64,000 nucleotides of DNA. It comes from Cycas panzhihuaensis. Taxonomy: Eukaryota; Cycadophyta. A program made the translations under genes and the position numbers. The number at the start of each line of letters is the position of its first letter. The first letter of the stretch is position 1. The notes beneath the pieces were generated by a model. That model was not told the DNA's origin. It worked only from the letters and a program-made list of their open reading frames with translations, and made no database searches. Where the stretch lies: assembly GCA_023213395.1 (NCBI GenBank), contig CM041465.1, positions 159,595,741 through 159,659,740 of the forward strand, in the 5' to 3' direction. Positions 23,274 to 36,070 of the stretch are shown here, in pieces.

Positions 23274-23275
23274 TA

Positions 23276-23287
23276 TGATATTAGAGC
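23276..23287 (+). promoter_or_regulatory. Copia A primer-binding site
   Basis: TGATATTAGAGC, two bases after the LTR; diverged initiator tRNA-Met type. Copia B has AGGTATTAGAGC at the same place. Confidence 0.7.
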
Positions 23288-25546
23288 TAACAGCATCGGT
23301 TCAAACCCCATGTGTATTACATATGCTCCTACCCATGCATGGCCTTATTATAGGTGGAGTGGTAAGGGGAGGTGGGGCATACAACATGTTCATATGGGGA
23401 TGAGGGGAGGTGGGACATACAACTAGGCTATATTACCATGAAGTCCTCTTCACTACTATCTTGAGGTTTTAGCATGACTACTAGTAACATATGGTATTAG
23501 AGTGAGCTTGCATCATATTCCTCACATGCACTTGTAAAGGAGGCATCCATTCCTTCTCCCCCATAATCTACATAGTGAATGGAGATTTTGTAAGTGTATT
23601 TAGAGGTTTTTCAAGTTTTTATCATAATATATTTTCTATTGTTTACTTTCCCTCCTTTTCTTTTGTAGGTTTTAAGAGCACAATACCAAAGAGTTTTAAG
23701 GCTCAAGGATTTCAATCCTTTGATAGTCATTCATTCATTTTTTCTATTCTTCTTTACTTCTTCCCCATTTTATCCATTTGATAGAGGAAAATGCTACCAA
23801 ATTTTTTTCAACACATGTAAGATTTATAAGGGAAAATACTGGCAAAATTTTATCAAAAATTAATAAATTTATAAGGGGAAGTGTTGCCTAAATTTTTTAA
23901 AAATTTGAAGCCTTGTAGTATATCCATCATCGTATTCATTCACCTTGTCCATATCGGGATCTTAGTGATCAAAAATTGATGGAAATTTCCTTAGTTGATG
24001 AGATATTTGTAAGTTCATATCATAGCTAGTTTTTTGTCGTAATAAAAATCTATTTGGTCAAATTCACAAGTTTGTGAAAAATTATGTAGATCTCTAATTG
24101 ATTTACTTCCACTTGCAATAGAAGTGACTTTGAATCCTCTTTCCAACAAAAAATACAGTTCTTAATTTTATCACTTGGATAGAAAGTTATTGTTATTTTA
24201 GTGAATAGAGGTCATTTTTTAGTGGGGGTTTGCTAAAAATTTATTCTATCCACTTCATAGGACTGCCAAAATTTTTGCAAATCTCCACTCAACTTGATTC
24301 TAATTGTAATAAATGTGGTTCTAAGTCCTCTTTTCAATAACAAAAGAAAAAAAATCACTCAATTTTAACTTTGGGGTAGAAACTTATCACCATTTTTGTG
24401 GACAAAGATTATTCTTTGGCAAGGGTTTGTTGGAAACTTTTAAGAAAAAAGAAGTTTAAAAGGCCATTATACAAAGTAAGTAAAAAAAAAAAAAAAAAAA
24501 AAAAACACCTAGATTAGAGTAATATCTAGTGTCCTCACTTAGCATTTTATCACTTGCAAATCACTACATGCACTACATTCAACTTTTTTATTTTATTATA
24601 CTTTAAGGATTGATTGATTCACATTTTCACTTCCCTAAAAGGAACCTTATATGTATGTTCTTTTCCATACTAATTATACCTAGTCACATGCTCATCTTAG
24701 TTGAGATATAATGGTTGGTAGAATTTGTACCATAAATAAGGTGTGGGCTATAGTTGTGGGTTGGACATAACTAACATAGTGGTGAAGTTAAGGTTAATGT
24801 TGCCAATAAACTTTATTTAGGGATTATTTTGATAACCACCTAGGAAAATTAAAAACCTTAAATCCAAGATAATTAATCTATCTGGTCTAATATCCATAAT
24901 AGCCTTGGGTATGCTTATATCATTTGACTCTTTAGAGGAGGTACATCACTACTTATTGGTGAATAAGATGAGGATTGGAAGTACCTAGGCTCTGCTACCA
25001 CTTGGATTTCATCACCAAGTATAGTTATGATATCATAGGGGAAGGCCTTAATTTATACATCTATAGAGCCTTGAAACATTTTTGACATATGCTTTGGACT
25101 CAAGTTGAGGTTACTAGATTTTTACACTACTTATGGACTTTAGTTGCATGCCCTAGTGATGTAGGTTCTTGGTCTTCTTCTCTTGTATATCTTGATCACT
25201 TTCATCTGTTCGATGATCTTAGTGCTTCATACCTCATAGCACTTCTTTATATTCCTTCTATGTTAGGACTATAATATCACAAGTGTTGGTGACTTCTCAT
25301 TCTTCTTCACCTCACTTCATATCCTACTATGCCAAGACATTATACTTAGAGTTGCTTTTCTCACCCTACTGTGTCATAGCCTCATAATCAAGCAACCTTC
25401 TAACTACTCTACATTTCTTCCTTCTTCTATTATACATTCTACATCATCTCATTCTTTCTCATCTCCCATTTATATCATAATTTCCTAATTGTTTCCTCTT
25501 ACTTTTCTATAGTTCCCTTCTTGACTCTACCCTTTTCACAGACATC
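23288..25546 (+). other. Copia A leader, about 2.26 kb
   Basis: Unusually long stretch between PBS and gag with no long frame. Aligns end to end with the copia B leader (40601-42864). A small ORF at 23575-23781 is not clearly open in B. Confidence 0.6.
24483..24505. repeat. Poly(A) run
   Basis: About 23 A in copia A; copia B has only short A runs here (AAAAAATTAAGAAAA), so the run expanded after the copies split. Confidence 0.9.
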
Positions 25547-26640
25547 ATGTCTTCATAGTTTAAATAGAATATGAACTATATTCTAAAGGGGAAGGAGAAC
25601 TAAGACATGTGGTTTACTAGATGTCTTTGGAGAGATCACTTATAGCCTACATCAGTTGTTGCTACCACTGCTACTACACCTACCACTAGAGGAACTGCTC
25701 TTACTCCTCTTACTAATGTTGTAGGCAAATTCTAATGGGAAATTGATGATGATAAAATTTATGCAGGGTTACTTCATATCACTAACTATTCCTTGCATAA
25801 CCTCATTGATGAAGCTATACATGATATTGTATGAAAATTCCTTAAAGTTCTCAAGAAGAACTTTAATGCTAAATCAAACTTGGAATTTATTCACCTAGTG
25901 CTGAAGATAAGTGAACTGAAGATGTAGAAGGGACATGCTAGTAAGATGATCAATCTCCTTTAACCTATCAAGAAATCCATTAACAAAGACTTTAAGACTC
26001 AATGTATTACAAAGGCTTTATTGATTCAGTCATATCTCCATATCCCAGATTATAAAAGTTTACTTCGAAGTCTTTAATTCAGTAGAACTTTGAAGACTCT
26101 AAATTTTAAGGCCCTTATCAAAAGTTCATTGAATTTGACAAGAACTTTGATATAAATTTCTCCACTACATTAGATCCTCCTAATGTTATTTTTAACATGA
26201 AAGAAGCTCTTTTCTATAGAAAAAATCAAGGTCCACCCTCCTACGGAGGTGGTAATTCCTATAGATGAGGAAGAGGTGGGTGATAAGGACAATGTCCTTA
26301 AAGTTAACAAGCTCCCCAGTATCAGCAAAGATAGCCTTAAGGATAAGGCCAAAACAATAATCAGATGCAAAATAACCAACCTAGTACTTCTTATAAGACT
26401 AGTAATCTAATAATTGTATGCCAAAGGTGTCACAAACGAGGGTCCCACATCATAACTTATTGGGTTCCTACCAATAAGATTAAGAACTACCAACACCATG
26501 GTGCCCATAATGTTGATGATGATTATCTTGAAGATGGTTATGCTAGAACTTAATTTGATCATACATACATCATTCATACTTAAACGTCTTATTTTCAAGA
26601 TGTAAGCTAATCCAATACATTCTTTAAGGCTTATCATAGA
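25547..26640 (+). pseudogene. Copia A gag
   Basis: ATG at 25547 but with two stops in the first seven codons (MSS*FK*), also seen in B. Downstream: LDEAIHDIV-like and LKISELKM, then FDKDFKTQ-type UBN2 sequence, IPDYKSLL, and near 26420-26465 a zinc knuckle CQRCHKRGSHIITYW with the last Cys changed. Copia gag forms the particle. Confidence 0.7.
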
Positions 26641-26689
26641 TATGCTACTTGTGATCTTGAATCACTTAAACCCCTTAGAGTTGCACATA

Positions 26690-27845
26690 ATATTATCTCA
26701 AGTAATTCTTTGTGGATTATGGATACTAGATCTACTCAACACATGACTTACCACTACCTCTTCTTTTAGGACTTTACATCAAAAGTTCATGGTGTTGTTC
26801 ATATGGTTGACAAGTCTTCTCAACTTATCAAAGGACTTAGATCCATTTACCTGAAACTCCTAAGCCTTCCAAATTATACTCTTCAGGATGTTTTATATAT
26901 TTCTACCCTAAAGTAAAACTTGCTCTCCTTATCCACCATTATCTCCCATAGATTTGATCTGAATGTAACTTCCAATAATCAAACTCTTTTTGTCATTCAA
27001 CAACCTTCAAATATTGTGGTCATGACTATAATTCTTGATGGAAAACTTTTATCTTGTTGGTTCACTATCTTTTGAAGCTAATTGTGTTGATGATGAATTT
27101 TCTTTTAGTATAACCCTGACTCCTCAAAAGCTATATGAAGAAGCCTTATGGCATGCTTGCATGGGCCATTCCAAAATTGATTGCTTGAGAGAACTACATG
27201 CCACCATTCCATGTATGCCTAAGTTCCCCTTTAAACCCTTTAAATGTAAAGCATGTATGATTACCAAATCTTAGAGACATCCCTTTCCTTAAAGTCAATG
27301 GAAATCTAGCCAACCTTTATAGCTTGTATATTTAAATATATGTGGTTCTGTGCCCATCCCTTCTCTCAAAGCAAAGTGGTACTATATCACTTTCATTAAT
27401 GAGTTTACCAAGAAAGTGTGGGTTATATTCCTTGATAAGAAATATGAAGCTTTTACATATTTAAAGGTTTAAGGCTTGCATCGAGAAAGAATTAGGTTTT
27501 TTATTAAGACATTCAAGACTGGTAATGGTGACGAGTATATATCTAATGAGTTTAAGATATACTTGCATCATCATAAGATTAAGCATCATACTATAATTGT
27601 AGGTACACCCCAGCAAAATAGAGTTGTTGAGTACATGAATAAGACCATCATGAATATAGCTTATGCTATTTTGGTATACAGGAATGTGCTTCTCTATCTT
27701 TGGGCCAAGGCTATATGGACTACCATGCATTGTATCAACACTGTTAGTCTCTCCTAGTGCAAACCCTCTTTGTATGAATAATGGTATGGATAGCCTCCCA
27801 TTATCTCTCACTTTAAAAATTTTGGCTCTACTTGTTATGTTTATA
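26690..27845 (+). pseudogene. Copia A protease and integrase
   Basis: Protease WIMDTRSTQHMTYH near 26715 (DSGA reads DTRS). GAG-pre-integrase in the 79-codon frame 27035-27274 (LWHACMGHSKIDCLREL, then CKACMITKS). Integrase core: WYYITFINEFTKKVW (first Asp is Glu), TGNGDEYISNEF and TPQQNRVVEYMNKT. The zinc-binding His/Cys are kept. Stops and one frame change at about 27757. Confidence 0.8.
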
Positions 27846-28059
27846 TTTTAGCTAAGCATAGAAATAAGTTGTAGGATAGAACCCTAAAAGGCATCTTTAT
27901 CAGATACCCTATAGATAAAAAGAGATACAAGGTCTTTATATCTTAACAATGCATGATCATTGTCACTCAAGATATTATGTTTATAGAAACTAAGGATCAG
28001 TTACTCAAACTTAATTCAAAGATGTTTTCATATTGATTTAATGATGCTAAAAAATTTGA

Positions 28060-28852
28060 TGTCCAGATTCCAATATTTAGAGGGGGGAAGATACTCAATA
28101 ATTACTAAAAATATTAGAATATGATAATAGAGCTCTAGATATAAAGGAACAAAACTACGACAACTAGTTGATGCATGTATCATCAACACCATCAATTTTA
28201 CATCATAGTCAAGTTAAAAAAGGAAAAGGTATTTGTAAAAGAATCATCATCATTAACTCCATTTATACCTCATGATCTATTCTAAGATCAAAATGAAGAT
28301 CACGAGTCTATGGAAATAAAAATCTCATTCCCAACTTATAGTATTCATGAAGCCTCTCAACTCTAGAGAGATATGTGACCAGATCAGGTCGGCAAAAATG
28401 ACACCATAGGTGCCCTCAAAGCTAGAGTGAATGAATCACATATTATAGAGATTGAACCAAAAGAATTATATCTTACTCTAAATGAAGATCTCCTTACATA
28501 CCAAGAAGCTATAAAACATATGGTTTAGAGAAATGTTATGAATAAAGAGTATCAATCTCTAATAAAAAATGATACATGGGAGCTCGTTGATCTACCATTT
28601 GGGAGAAAGGTAGTTCAAAATAAATGGGTGTACAAGAATAAGTATAAATTAGATGGCACCCTAGATAAACATAAGGTGAGGTTAGAAGAAAAAAGATTCA
28701 CGTAAAGAGAAGCCATTAACTACATTGAAGTGTTTCCACCTATCACCAAGTGGCTTACAATAAGAACTCTTATGGCCTTAGTAACTTATCAAGGTTGAAA
28801 AATCCACCAAATGGACATAAAGACTAATATTCTCAATGGGGGACCTTATACA

Positions 28853-28854
<2 letters not shown>
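28060..28854 (+). pseudogene. Copia A RT, 5' part
   Basis: Linker then RT: EYQSLIKNDTWELVDLPFGR, QNKWVYKNKYKLDG, VFPPITKWLTIRTL and MDIKTNILNGG, ending in a TA run where the nested copia entered. Resumes at 34275. Confidence 0.8.

Positions 28855-28886
<32 letters not shown>
28855..28886. repeat. (AT)16 microsatellite, left of nested copia
   Basis: Runs up to the nested LTR. It sits at the IYM-coding spot of copia RT. Confidence 0.93.
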
Positions 28887-28889
<3 letters not shown>

Positions 28890-28891
<2 letters not shown>

Positions 28892-29530
28892 AGAATACAA
28901 GGTCCCAAACCTTAAACCGCCACAAGATCTGAACTATTTTGCAACTAGTTACAGGAATCAAAACTAGAATTTAACATGCAAGTTCTAAACTTAGAGATAA
29001 TACAATAACATGAATATAAAATCCAAACATCACATATGCACTTGATATAACATGGTAAAACCCTAGTAGTGTGCTAGGGAAACATCCACACAGGAAAGGT
29101 ACTGATCTTTATTGTTGTAAAATGGAGAAAAAGTGTAACTCAGTAGTAGAGTGCTCTCAGGAACAACAACCAGTCGCTATCCTCATCACAGTACATTACA
29201 TTATGTATAATATAATAAGAAAAACCCTAAATTAGGCTACATGAGAGGGACATCCAAGGCATAAATCTCATCTGTAGAATCTAGGGTATTTGTATCAAAC
29301 AACCCTGATTCTCTTTACAATTTAATATGGTTTATAGGGCTAATTTTTTGGGTTGGGGGCTATCACCCCTGAACCCCCTCTTAGTAGAGGGTGTTCCACT
29401 CCCCTGCACCCCCCGGCCAAGGGGGGCTCCCGCCACCCTTGGAACCCCTCGAGAAATATTAGGGGGAGAAACCGCACCACTAACATGCCAAAATTTTAGC
29501 CTCAAACTATTGTTGTCACAATATCCAACA
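28890..29530 (-). repeat. 3' LTR of nested copia
   Basis: Begins TGAGAATACAAGG and ends ATATCCAACA on the plus strand; partner at 33574-34213. Includes a C/G-rich stretch near 29350-29450 (CCCCCTCTTAG, CCAAGGGGGG). Confidence 0.93.
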
Positions 29531-29541
29531 ATCTCCACCTT
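29531..29541 (-). promoter_or_regulatory. Polypurine tract of nested copia
   Basis: Minus strand AAGGTGGAGAT directly before the 3' LTR. Confidence 0.75.
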
Positions 29542-30390
29542 GACAACAATTTACCTGGTACCTTTCCTGGACCCTTCATCATCTTTTCTACAAGCCAAGA
29601 GAAGTCAAACACCATTTGAACTTCTCTAATGGTACTAGTTTTATGAATATATTAGCACAATTCTAATTTGTGTGAATCTTCTCAAGTGCCACTCCACCTG
29701 CTTCCATAACCTGTCTAACAAAATGGTACTTAAGAGCAATATGCTTTATTCTATTGTGATAAGCTAGATTCTTGTTAAGTAAATGGTACTTTGACTGTCA
29801 CAAAATACCTTTACATTTTCCTGTCTCCTTCCAAGCTCAACTAATAAACCATGTAACCAGATTGCTTCTTTACAAGCATGTGCTGCAGTAACATATTCAG
29901 CTTCCATGGTTGATAGTGTAATTGTGCTCTGCAATTTGGACATCCAACTAACTCGACCATTTGCAAAGGTAAAAACATAACCTGAAGTAGAACTTCTTTT
30001 ATCTAAATCTCCTGTAAAATCTAAATCGACATATCCACAAACCTGATTACCTGTACCTCTAAAGGTGATGCAGTAGTCACTTGTGCCTCTCAAATACTGA
30101 AGCACCCATTTCACTGCAGCCCAATGTTCCTTTCTTGGATTTGCCATAAACCTACTAACTACACCGACTGCATGTGAAATATCAGGTCTTGTACATACCA
30201 TGGCATACATTAAACTTCCTACTACACTGGCATAAGGCACACGAGACATATAAACCTTTTCTTCTTCACTACTAGAACTCATATTCGAAGAAAGCTTGAA
30301 GTGGGAAGCTAATGGGGTACTCACTAGTTTCACATTTGTTATGCCAACCTGGTTAGCACCTTCTCCACATAGTTTTGCTGTCATAACCAT
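29542..30390 (-). pseudogene. RNase H of nested copia
   Basis: 208-codon frame 29764-30390: YASVVGSLMYAMVCTRPDI, then VDLDFTGDLDKRSSTSGY, STMEAEYVTA and CDSQSTIYL give Asp, Glu, Asp. After a stop the end of the protein continues to about 29560 (NRIKHIALKYHF). Degrades template RNA during copying. Confidence 0.87.
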
Positions 30391-30434
30391 AGCTTACCAT
30401 TTTTCCTTTCACTGTGTATCTCCATGCCTAATAT

Positions 30435-31154
30435 TTATTTTGCATCTCCTAGATCCTTCATATCAAAAATCCTGGCCAATTGAGCCTTTAGCTTATTAAT
30501 TTCTTCCATGCTCTTGCTTGTAACTAGCATGTCATCAGCATATAATATCAAGATAATGAATAATCTATTGTCTATAAATTTAAAGTAAACACAATTTTCA
30601 TACTTACTTCTTTTGAAATTTTGGCTCTCCATGAAGGCATCAAACTTCTTGTACCACTGCTTGGGTGATTGCTTCAGGCCATACAATGATTTCTTGAGCC
30701 TGCAAACAAGTCTTTTCCTACAATCTTGTATAAACCCTTCTGGTTGATCCATATAGATCTCCTCATCTAAATCTCCATGTAGAAAAGTTATTTTTATATC
30801 TAACTGCTCCAACTCCAAATTAAGAGAAGCTACCAATGCTAACAACACTCAAATTGAAACAAGTTTGACAATTGGTGAAAAGATCTCATGAAAGTCAATA
30901 CCTACTTTCTGTATAAAACCTTTAGCCACCAGTCTTGCCATATATTTATCAACCTTTCCATCAACATCTGTTTTCTTTTTGAAAACCCACCTACAACTAA
31001 CAATCTTCCTGCCATGTAGAAGTTCTACCAAGTCCCATAAATTATTTTTCTTTAGTGTATCTATCTCTTCCTGCATAGCCCTTTTCCACTTCTCACTATG
31101 GATATCATCTACTGCTTCCTGATAACATGTGGGCTCACCATCTTTAGAAACCAA
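30435..31154 (-). pseudogene. Reverse transcriptase of nested copia
   Basis: Two abutting frames, 30849-31154 (WKRAMQEEIDTLKKNNLWDL, CRWVFKKK) and 30435-30848 (LEQLDIKITFLHGDLDEEIY, KKSLYGLKQSPKQWY, ILYADDMLV). The YADD active site is intact. A single stop between the frames separates them. Confidence 0.9.
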
Positions 31155-31349
31155 AGCAATAGAAATAGAAGGGTTGTACCTGTCAAGTGGATGACTAACT
31201 CATGTAGATCTTCTAACTGTTGGCAGAGGAGTGTCCACATACTCCTATGAATCTGTTGTTGATTCATCTTCAGAAAGATCTTCCTGCACTTCTGATTCTA
31301 CAGATGGTTGTATTTCAAACTTAACTTGTTGATGTTCAACTTGCTGCTC

Positions 31350-32235
31350 CTATTTCATTTCAACTTCTCTACTGTCTGATTTTACAAGGGGAGATTCATC
31401 AAATACAACATCTCTGTTAATGGTGATTTTGTGGGCAGTAGGATCCCATAACCTGTATTCCTCCATACCATCTTTATCACCATAACCAACAAAGATACAT
31501 TTCTTAGATTTTGGCTCTAACTTTGAATGTTTACTTTTATCAATCGAGGCATAATCATCACAACCAAAAACTCTCAAATTTGAATAGTCACATGGATGTC
31601 CAGTCCACCTCTTCAGGAATCTTGGAGTCTATTGTAAGTGATGGTGACCTATTTATGAGATAGCAAGTTATTTGAATAGCTTCCACCCACAAGCCCTGCT
31701 CCACTCTAGCATTACTCAGCATGCTTCTTGCTCTTTCCAAGAGTGTCCTATTCATGCACTCAGCAATACCATTTTGTTATGGAGTATAGCTAATGGTCTT
31801 GTGTCTTTTGATCCTAGCTTCTCTACAATAGTTCTCAAACTCCAAGGAGTTGAACTCATCTCCATTTTCAGTTCTTAAACATTTGATTGTCTTACTAGTG
31901 TTGTTCTAAACTAGAGCCTTGAACTGCTTAAACACACTGAACACTTCAATTTTCCTTTTCAAAACATAGACCCATACCTTCTTGGAGTAATCATCTATAA
32001 ATGTGACAAAGTATAATGATCATCCACAAGATATTTTAGGGGCTGGTCCCCACATATCTGAATGTATGTAATCTAGAACGCCTTTACTAGTGTGACTCCC
32101 TACTTTAAACCTGAGTCTACACTATTTTCCAAAAACACAATGTTTACAGAAAGCCAAATTTGAAAGTTGTAAGTCAGCAAGTAACTTACGGTTTATTAGT
32201 ACCTTAAGTCATCTCTGACTCATGTGCCCAAGTCT
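31350..32235 (-). pseudogene. Integrase of nested copia
   Basis: Read from 32235: zinc-binding part, FVTFIDDYSKKVWVY, RTENGDEFNS and QNGIAECMNRT (D-D-E all present), then NLRVFGCDDYASIDKS and CIFVGYGDKDGMEEYRLWDP in the 75-codon frame 31350-31577. Several stops in 31580-32200. Confidence 0.82.
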
Positions 32236-32712
32236 CTAATGCCATAACAAAGCTAGATCTTCTGCAGTCTTTAATACTGTAGCTGCTTGGCTGACATCTG
32301 TACTTCCTACTAAAATGTAAAGATTTCCTTTCTTTAAGGCTTTTATAATAACCAAGGTGCCCTTTGACACCTTTAGGACTCCTTCATGACCTGTATGCTT
32401 ATAACAACCTAAATCTAATTCAAGCAAGAAAATCAGATTCTTTTTCAAATCAGGTACATGTCTAACCTCAATTAATATTCTCACTACCCCATCGAATATC
32501 TTAATTCTGATGTTACCAATGCCTACTGTCTTACAAGAAACTTCATTCCTCATAAGCACATCACCACCATCAAGAGGTTGATATGATGAGAACCAAATCT
32601 TGTATGGACACATGTGGTGCGAAGCACCTGAATCTAATAACCAGTCATGGTGATAATGAGAAACATTACAAGCAACTAAGACATCATCATTCATACCTTG
32701 ATTTGACTCCAC
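32236..32712 (-). pseudogene. Protease and GAG-pre-integrase of nested copia
   Basis: 158-codon frame with HHDWLLDSGASHHMCP (intact aspartic protease motif), VRHVPDLKKNLIFL and the start of the pre-integrase domain (LALLWH). Confidence 0.9.
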
Positions 32713-32745
32713 TTGATTCGCCTCCTTGGAAGGATCTTCCTTTTT

Positions 32746-33500
32746 CTAGAACTCCTTCCTTTTGTAGCAAACCTTCTTGAGGTAACCAGTCTTATTACAA
32801 TGACAACACCTGGGCTTACTCTTTTTGCTCTTTGACTTGGACCTCAATGTATCCCTGGAGTTTCTTCGTCTCTCAAACGTTCTACCCTTTATCGTCATAG
32901 CTTTTGGTGTAGAGGTTTCAAGACTAGATTTCCTCTGAACTTCTTCCATTATCAAAGCACTCACTATAGAATCATAATCCAATACATCTGTAGTGCTAAA
33001 ACTAATTGAAGTGACAATATTATCCCAAGATTCAGGTAATGAGCATAACAAGATAACAACCTTGTCCTCATCCTCAATTTTAACATCGATACTAGTCAAC
33101 TGACAAATAAGAGTATTGAAAACATTTAAATGGTCAGCAATTGTGTACCTTCCTTTATCTGTAACGAGTACAGTTGGCTCTTCAAGTAGATTTAATTTGT
33201 TACTGATTTGGTCATATATAGGCCTTCTAATCGGGTCCATAATCCTGCTGTTGTCTCCTCCCCTGCGATGTTAAATAAGACTTTATCTGCCAAGCACAAT
33301 TGTATTGTGCTAAGTGCCTTTTAATCTAAGTCATCCCATTCATCATCGTTTATCCCTGTGGGTTTCTTCGATTTACCTGCAAGGGCTTTATACAAACCCT
33401 ACTATACAAGAATAGCATGTGCTTTTAGCTTCCATAACTCGAAGTTATTCTTGCCATTGAATTTCTCTACCACGAACTTTGCACCTGCTAGTTTTGCCAT
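32746..33500 (-). pseudogene. Gag of nested copia
   Basis: ATG at 33498-33500 (MAKLAGAKFVVEKFNGKNNF), stops near 33400, then a 164-codon frame 32746-33240 with NKLNLLEEP, LLCSLPESWDNIV and the zinc knuckle CCHCNKTGYLKKVC (CX2CX4HX4C intact). Confidence 0.85.
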
Positions 33501-33554
33501 TTGATGTAGAAAAGCTGACACCAAAACCTTCATAAACTCGTTGCAAAAAAAAAG

Positions 33555-33569
33555 TGGCTCTAATACCAC
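33555..33569 (-). promoter_or_regulatory. Primer-binding site of nested copia
   Basis: Minus strand TGGTATTAGAGCCAC, close to the initiator tRNA-Met complement, four bases inside the 5' LTR. Confidence 0.8.
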
Positions 33570-33573
33570 TTAT

Positions 33574-34213
33574 TGAGAATACAAGGTCCCAAACCCTAAA
33601 CTACCACAACATCTGAACTATTTTGCAACTAGTTACAGGAATCAAAACTAGAATTTAATATGCAAGTTCTAAACTCATAGATAATACAATAACATGAATA
33701 TGAAATCCAAACATCACATATGCACCTGATATAATATGGTAAGACCCTAGAAGTGTGCTAGGGAAACATCCACATAGGAAAGGTATCAATCCTTATTGTT
33801 GGAAAATGGAGAAAAAGTACATCTCAGTAGCAGAGTGCTCTCAGGAACAACAACCAATCGTCGTCCTTATCACAGTACAGTATATTACATACAACATAAT
33901 AAGAAAAGCCCTAAATCAGGCTACATGAGATGGACATCTAAGGCATAAATCTCAGCCATAGAATTTAGGGTATTTGTATCGAACGGCCCTGATTCTCTTT
34001 ACAATTTAATATGGTTTACAGGGCTAATTTTTTGGGTTGGGTGCTATCACCCCCAAACCCCCTCTTAGCGGGGGGCGTTCCATTCTCCTACACCCCCTGG
34101 CCAAGGGGGACTCCCGCCCCCCTTGGAACCCCCTGAGAAATATTAGGGGGGAAACCACACCGCTAACATGCCAAAATTTTAGCCTTAAACTATTGTTGTC
34201 ACAATATCCAACA
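33574..34213 (-). repeat. 5' LTR of nested copia
   Basis: 640 bp partner of 28890-29530. Confidence 0.93.
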
Positions 34214-34219
34214 TATATA

Positions 34220-34274
<55 letters not shown>
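34214..34274. repeat. (TA)n microsatellite, right of nested copia
   Basis: About 60 bases of TA with one C, twice as long as the run on the left side. Confidence 0.93.
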
Positions 34275-34279
<5 letters not shown>

Positions 34280-35400
34280 AGCAAAAGATTTAAGATTATA
34301 AGATAAGAGGAGAAGGTGTACATCCTCAAAAAGTCTTTATACAGATTGAAATAAGCCCCTCATGCTTGGTTTAATAAGTTGTTAGAATAAATGAGATATC
34401 TTGGATATAAAGTATGTGAGTACCAAGACATTGATGTAACTATGTTCATCAAAAAGACTAAAGATAGAGTCGCATACCTCATAGTCTTAGTGGACGACAT
34501 GCTTATAATGGGTAACAATGAGCAGGAAATTCAAATGTTAAAAAAGGAACTCATAAAGACATTTGATATATCTCACCTCGAATTAATGAGATACTACTTG
34601 GGAATTGAAGTGAATGAACAAAATGGAAACATCTTTCTCACCCAAGAAAAGTACATTAATGATCTTCTAGCAAAGTTTTAACTGAAAGATGCATGAACTA
34701 TGTCTATACCAATGGAACCAAATTTAAAACTTATAGTAGAGAATGACACATGGGAGGTAGATGCAACACTATATAACTAGTTGTAGCCTAATCTATACTA
34801 CTAACACAAGGTCTGATGTTGCCCACACATATGGAATTTTATCCAGATTTATAACCTATCCTAAGGAAAGTCACTGGTAGGTAGCAATATGAGTTTTGTA
34901 GTTCTTGAAGGTGACTAACAAATATGGCATATTGTATGAATGTAATAAAGAGTTTAAGCTTCTTGCATACATAGAATTAGATTTTGTTAGAGATAAAGAC
35001 ATTGACATATACATATTTGGGTACATGATGTTTCTTGGCACAACATCAATTTCTTAGAAATTAAAATGACAAAGATTATAGCAGATTTAATTGTAGAAGT
35101 TGAATACATTACTACATTCAAGACTAGTAAAGAGGTAATATGGCTTAGAAAATTACTATATATTTTGGATATCACCTAAATGAGTCCTACAATCTTGCAT
35201 GTGAATAAGTAATCTATAATCCATATGGTAAAGAATCCTATTTTTCATGATCATACCAAGTATATTAGGATGAAAGTCTATAAGATTAGAGAACTTATTT
35301 ATAATGGCATAACTTAATTGGAGCACTACCCCACAATAGACCAAATTGTCAATATCTTCACCAAACCACTTCAAAGGGTGAAGTTTGAATAGTTCAAGTA
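34275..35400 (+). pseudogene. Copia A RT 3' part and RNase H
   Basis: Continues the split RT: EEKVYILKKSLYRLK-type sequence near 34310, APHAWFNKLL, then the 96-codon frame 34391-34681 with YLIVLVDDMLIMG (YADD reads LVDD) and MRYYLGIEV. RNase H is traceable (TRSDVAHTYG, ELDFVRDKD near 34980) to about 35400, with many stops. Confidence 0.78.
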
Positions 35401-35810
35401 GTAGTAAGGTTTGATAGCCTCCATATCCACTTGACTTTAGTAGATGGCATAGGTATAACATGCTCATGTAATGTATTAGCAAGTCTCTACTCTATCCCAT
35501 TCGTGAAAACCCCTCATAGCCATGAAAGAATAAGGGTTATACTAGTTTTAGAAAATTAAAACCTGTGAAAACCTAAAAGGGCATAGAAAATGACCAAATG
35601 ATATATGGAGACTTAATAGGTTTTAGTTGCATATTCATTTAGGCTAATTGGATATTTGGCTTTATTCAAGAGCCACTTGAGCTAAGTCATTAGCTTAGAA
35701 AGTCCACAGGTTTTCTTTCCCAAGAGAGTTTCCCATAAAAATGTCAAAATAACATTTTTTGTAAGAGGATTAAATGAAGACCTCATAGGTTAGAATGACT
35801 TTCCACCATT
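35401..35810 (+). other. Copia A 3' untranslated region
   Basis: No gene seen between the end of RNase H and the PPT. Confidence 0.5.
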
Positions 35811-35829
35811 AAGAGGGGTGGGGGGGGGG
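35811..35829 (+). promoter_or_regulatory. Polypurine tract of copia A
   Basis: AAGAGGGGTGGGGGGGGGG just before the 3' LTR (TG at 35833). Confidence 0.85.
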
Positions 35830-35832
35830 TTG

Positions 35833-35995
35833 TGAGATTGAAGTGAGTTAATATCATAAGGTCATAGTATTATTTTATTATTCTTGAAAGGGTCTTAGGT
35901 GAATATTAAATTAGATCACTTAAGTGAAATGCACTTTCATGTGAATTATATATAATTTCATCTCATTAGGGAAAATCCTAATTCAAATGGATCTC
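35833..35995 (+). repeat. 3' LTR of copia A, left half
   Basis: Matches 22964-23126; stops at ATCTC (35991-35995), the target duplication of the next insertion. Continues at 40438. Confidence 0.85.
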
Positions 35996-36070
35996 TGTAA
36001 TGAACCATTACACCAAAACCTCGAGGTGTTAATGAAGAGGGCCCCCCACCAAGTAGACCATTACCTCCCC
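35996..36070 (-). repeat. TRIM terminal repeat, left
   Basis: Differs from 36248-36322 at about four positions. The last base is C where the right copy has A, so one TG/CA end is lost. Confidence 0.85.

Larger units (their letters stand above)
28890..34213 (-). mobile_element. Nested, nearly full-length copia element
   Basis: 5324 bp, LTRs of 641 and 640 bp, PBS, PPT and all copia domains on the minus strand. LTRs agree at roughly 93% by eye. Inserted in the TA run of copia A RT; the flanking TA repeats blur the target duplication. Best preserved coding in the window: long frames with only a few stops. Confidence 0.92.

Noticed and set aside
29327-29629. ORFs in the nested copia LTR (also 34024-34329)
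   Set aside because: The same frames occur in both LTR copies with no protein similarity; C-rich LTR sequence.
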